From: Sulfuricurvum sp.
GTDB lineage: Bacteria; Campylobacterota; Campylobacteria; Campylobacterales; Sulfurimonadaceae
Assembly (NCBI GenBank): GCA_022729835.1
Contig: DZBC01000005.1
Coordinates: forward strand, 1-23,542
Length of the DNA: 23,542 bases
Direction of reading: 5' to 3'
The translations under genes and the position numbers were made by a program. Shown here piece after piece: positions 22,919 through 23,542 of the stretch (positions are counted from its first letter, which is position 1; every line of letters begins with the position of its first letter). Below the pieces are notes generated by a model. That model had not been told where the DNA came from. It did not search any database and saw nothing but the letters and a program-made list of their open reading frames with translations.

Positions 22919-23542
22919 ATGAAAACCTTCAACACCGCCGGCCCCACCAAACCCGACTTGCACTACAGCATCGACCCTATGAGCCGTATGGAGTGGGAAG
23001 AGATCAGCGCTTTGATCGATCAAGAGCGCTACTTTCTGATGCACGCTCCCAGGCAGACCGGAAAAACCACCACTCTGCTGGCCATGATGAAACGGCTTAA
23101 TGAAGAGGGAAAGTATGCCTGTGCTTATGCCAATATCGAAGGAGCACAAGCGGCACGGGGGGATGTGAATGAGGGGGTAGAATCCATCGTATCGTCCATT
23201 GCTCAATCGGTAGAGCTCTATCTAGGCGATAAGCGCCTGATCGAATGGTTCTACAGCGACGAAGGCGCTAAAACAGCGAGCAAACACAAGATCACTACCA
23301 TGCTTGCGCTCTGGTCCCAGATGACCTCTAAACCCACTGTGCTCCTGCTTGACGAAGTAGACGCCCTCATCGGCGATACCCTCATCTCCCTACTGCGCCA
23401 AATCAGAGCCGGTTACGCCCAACGCCCCTTTGCTTTTCCCCATGCGATGATTCTCTGCGGGGTACGGGATATCAAAGACTATCGCATCCACACCAGCGAC
23501 CAAGAGATCATCACCGGAGGAAGCGCGTTTAACATCAAAGCC
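22919..23542 (+). CDS. P-loop (AAA-like) ATPase, N-terminal part; runs off window
   Basis: 208 residues are visible and the frame is still open at the window end. Walker A is HAPRQTGKTTTL (about 42-53) and Walker B VLLLDEVDAL (about 141-150). A sensor-like strand MILCGVRDIKDYRI follows. The opening FNTAGPTKPDLHYSIDP is typical of a broad group of bacterial AAA-like ATP-binding proteins, many of which carry a PD-(D/E)XK nuclease-like C-terminal domain; that part is not visible here. The function is unknown. Members are often scattered and mobile, which makes a defence or mobile-element role possible but unproven. The start has a TATAAT box, the palindrome and AAGG upstream. Confidence 0.75.
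   Translation, partial: MKTFNTAGPTKPDLHYSIDPMSRMEWEEISALIDQERYFLMHAPRQTGKTTTLLAMMKRLNEEGKYACAYANIEGAQAARGDVNEGVESIVSSIAQSVELYLGDKRLIEWFYSDEGAKTASKHKITTMLALWSQMTSKPTVLLLDEVDALIGDTLISLLRQIRAGYAQRPFAFPHAMILCGVRDIKDYRIHTSDQEIITGGSAFNIKA

Noticed and set aside
1..23542. CRISPR array, tRNA or rRNA genes
   Set aside because: No regularly spaced repeats and no recognisable tRNA or rRNA signature seen on either strand.

Overview
This window looks like chromosomal DNA of a Campylobacterota (Epsilonproteobacteria), probably a free-living, Sulfurimonas/Sulfurovum-type chemolithotroph. The genus cannot be fixed from the sequence. The inference rests on a class Ia nrdB / nitrilase-like hydrolase / pcm gene trio, a dCache-PAS-GGDEF sensor, a class II cyclic-nucleotide phosphodiesterase, comM, and -10 boxes of the form GCTATAAT without clear -35 boxes. 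Base composition is mixed: one hand-counted 60-nt line in nrdB is 48% GC and one in the ABC permease is 72% GC.

Layout. 1-91: non-coding flank with a hairpin and a stop codon that cuts the PAS part off the first gene. 92-3324 (+): GGDEF-EAL protein, then dCache-PAS-GGDEF protein, joined by an ATGA overlap. 3363-5198 (+): long-form pyruvate kinase. 5209-7598 (-): nrdB, nitrilase-fold hydrolase and pcm, overlapping. 7647-9062 (-): secreted LamG-fold protein. 9346-12117 (+): DUF748/AsmA-like envelope protein. 12159-13988 (+): YeiH-type membrane protein and a metallo-beta-lactamase-fold cyclic-nucleotide phosphodiesterase. 13985-15490 (-): comM. 15503-17511: an HD-GYP phosphodiesterase gene and a decayed GGDEF fragment, bracketed by two copies of the 3' end of a FecCD permease gene. 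17472-19918 (-): a compact SBP-ATPase-permease operon for an iron siderophore or cobalamin. 19920-22830 (-): a four-CBS, two-PAS, GGDEF-EAL protein whose EAL part is out of frame. 22919-23542 (+): start of a P-loop ATPase that runs off the window.

Two themes stand out. First, cyclic-di-GMP turnover: five of the loci make or break c-di-GMP, and three of them are damaged (a 5'-cut PAS, an internally deleted GGDEF, a frameshifted EAL), so the signalling gene set appears to be changing. Second, the 10-bp palindrome TTACATGTAA occurs nine times exactly (about 0.02 expected by chance in equal-composition DNA), plus three one-base variants. Copies lie in unrelated genes and in three intergenic regions, two of them just downstream of a TATAAT box. 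This looks like a highly iterated palindrome of unknown role (uptake signal, methylation site, nucleoid-protein site or regulator site) and is the main candidate for something undescribed here.
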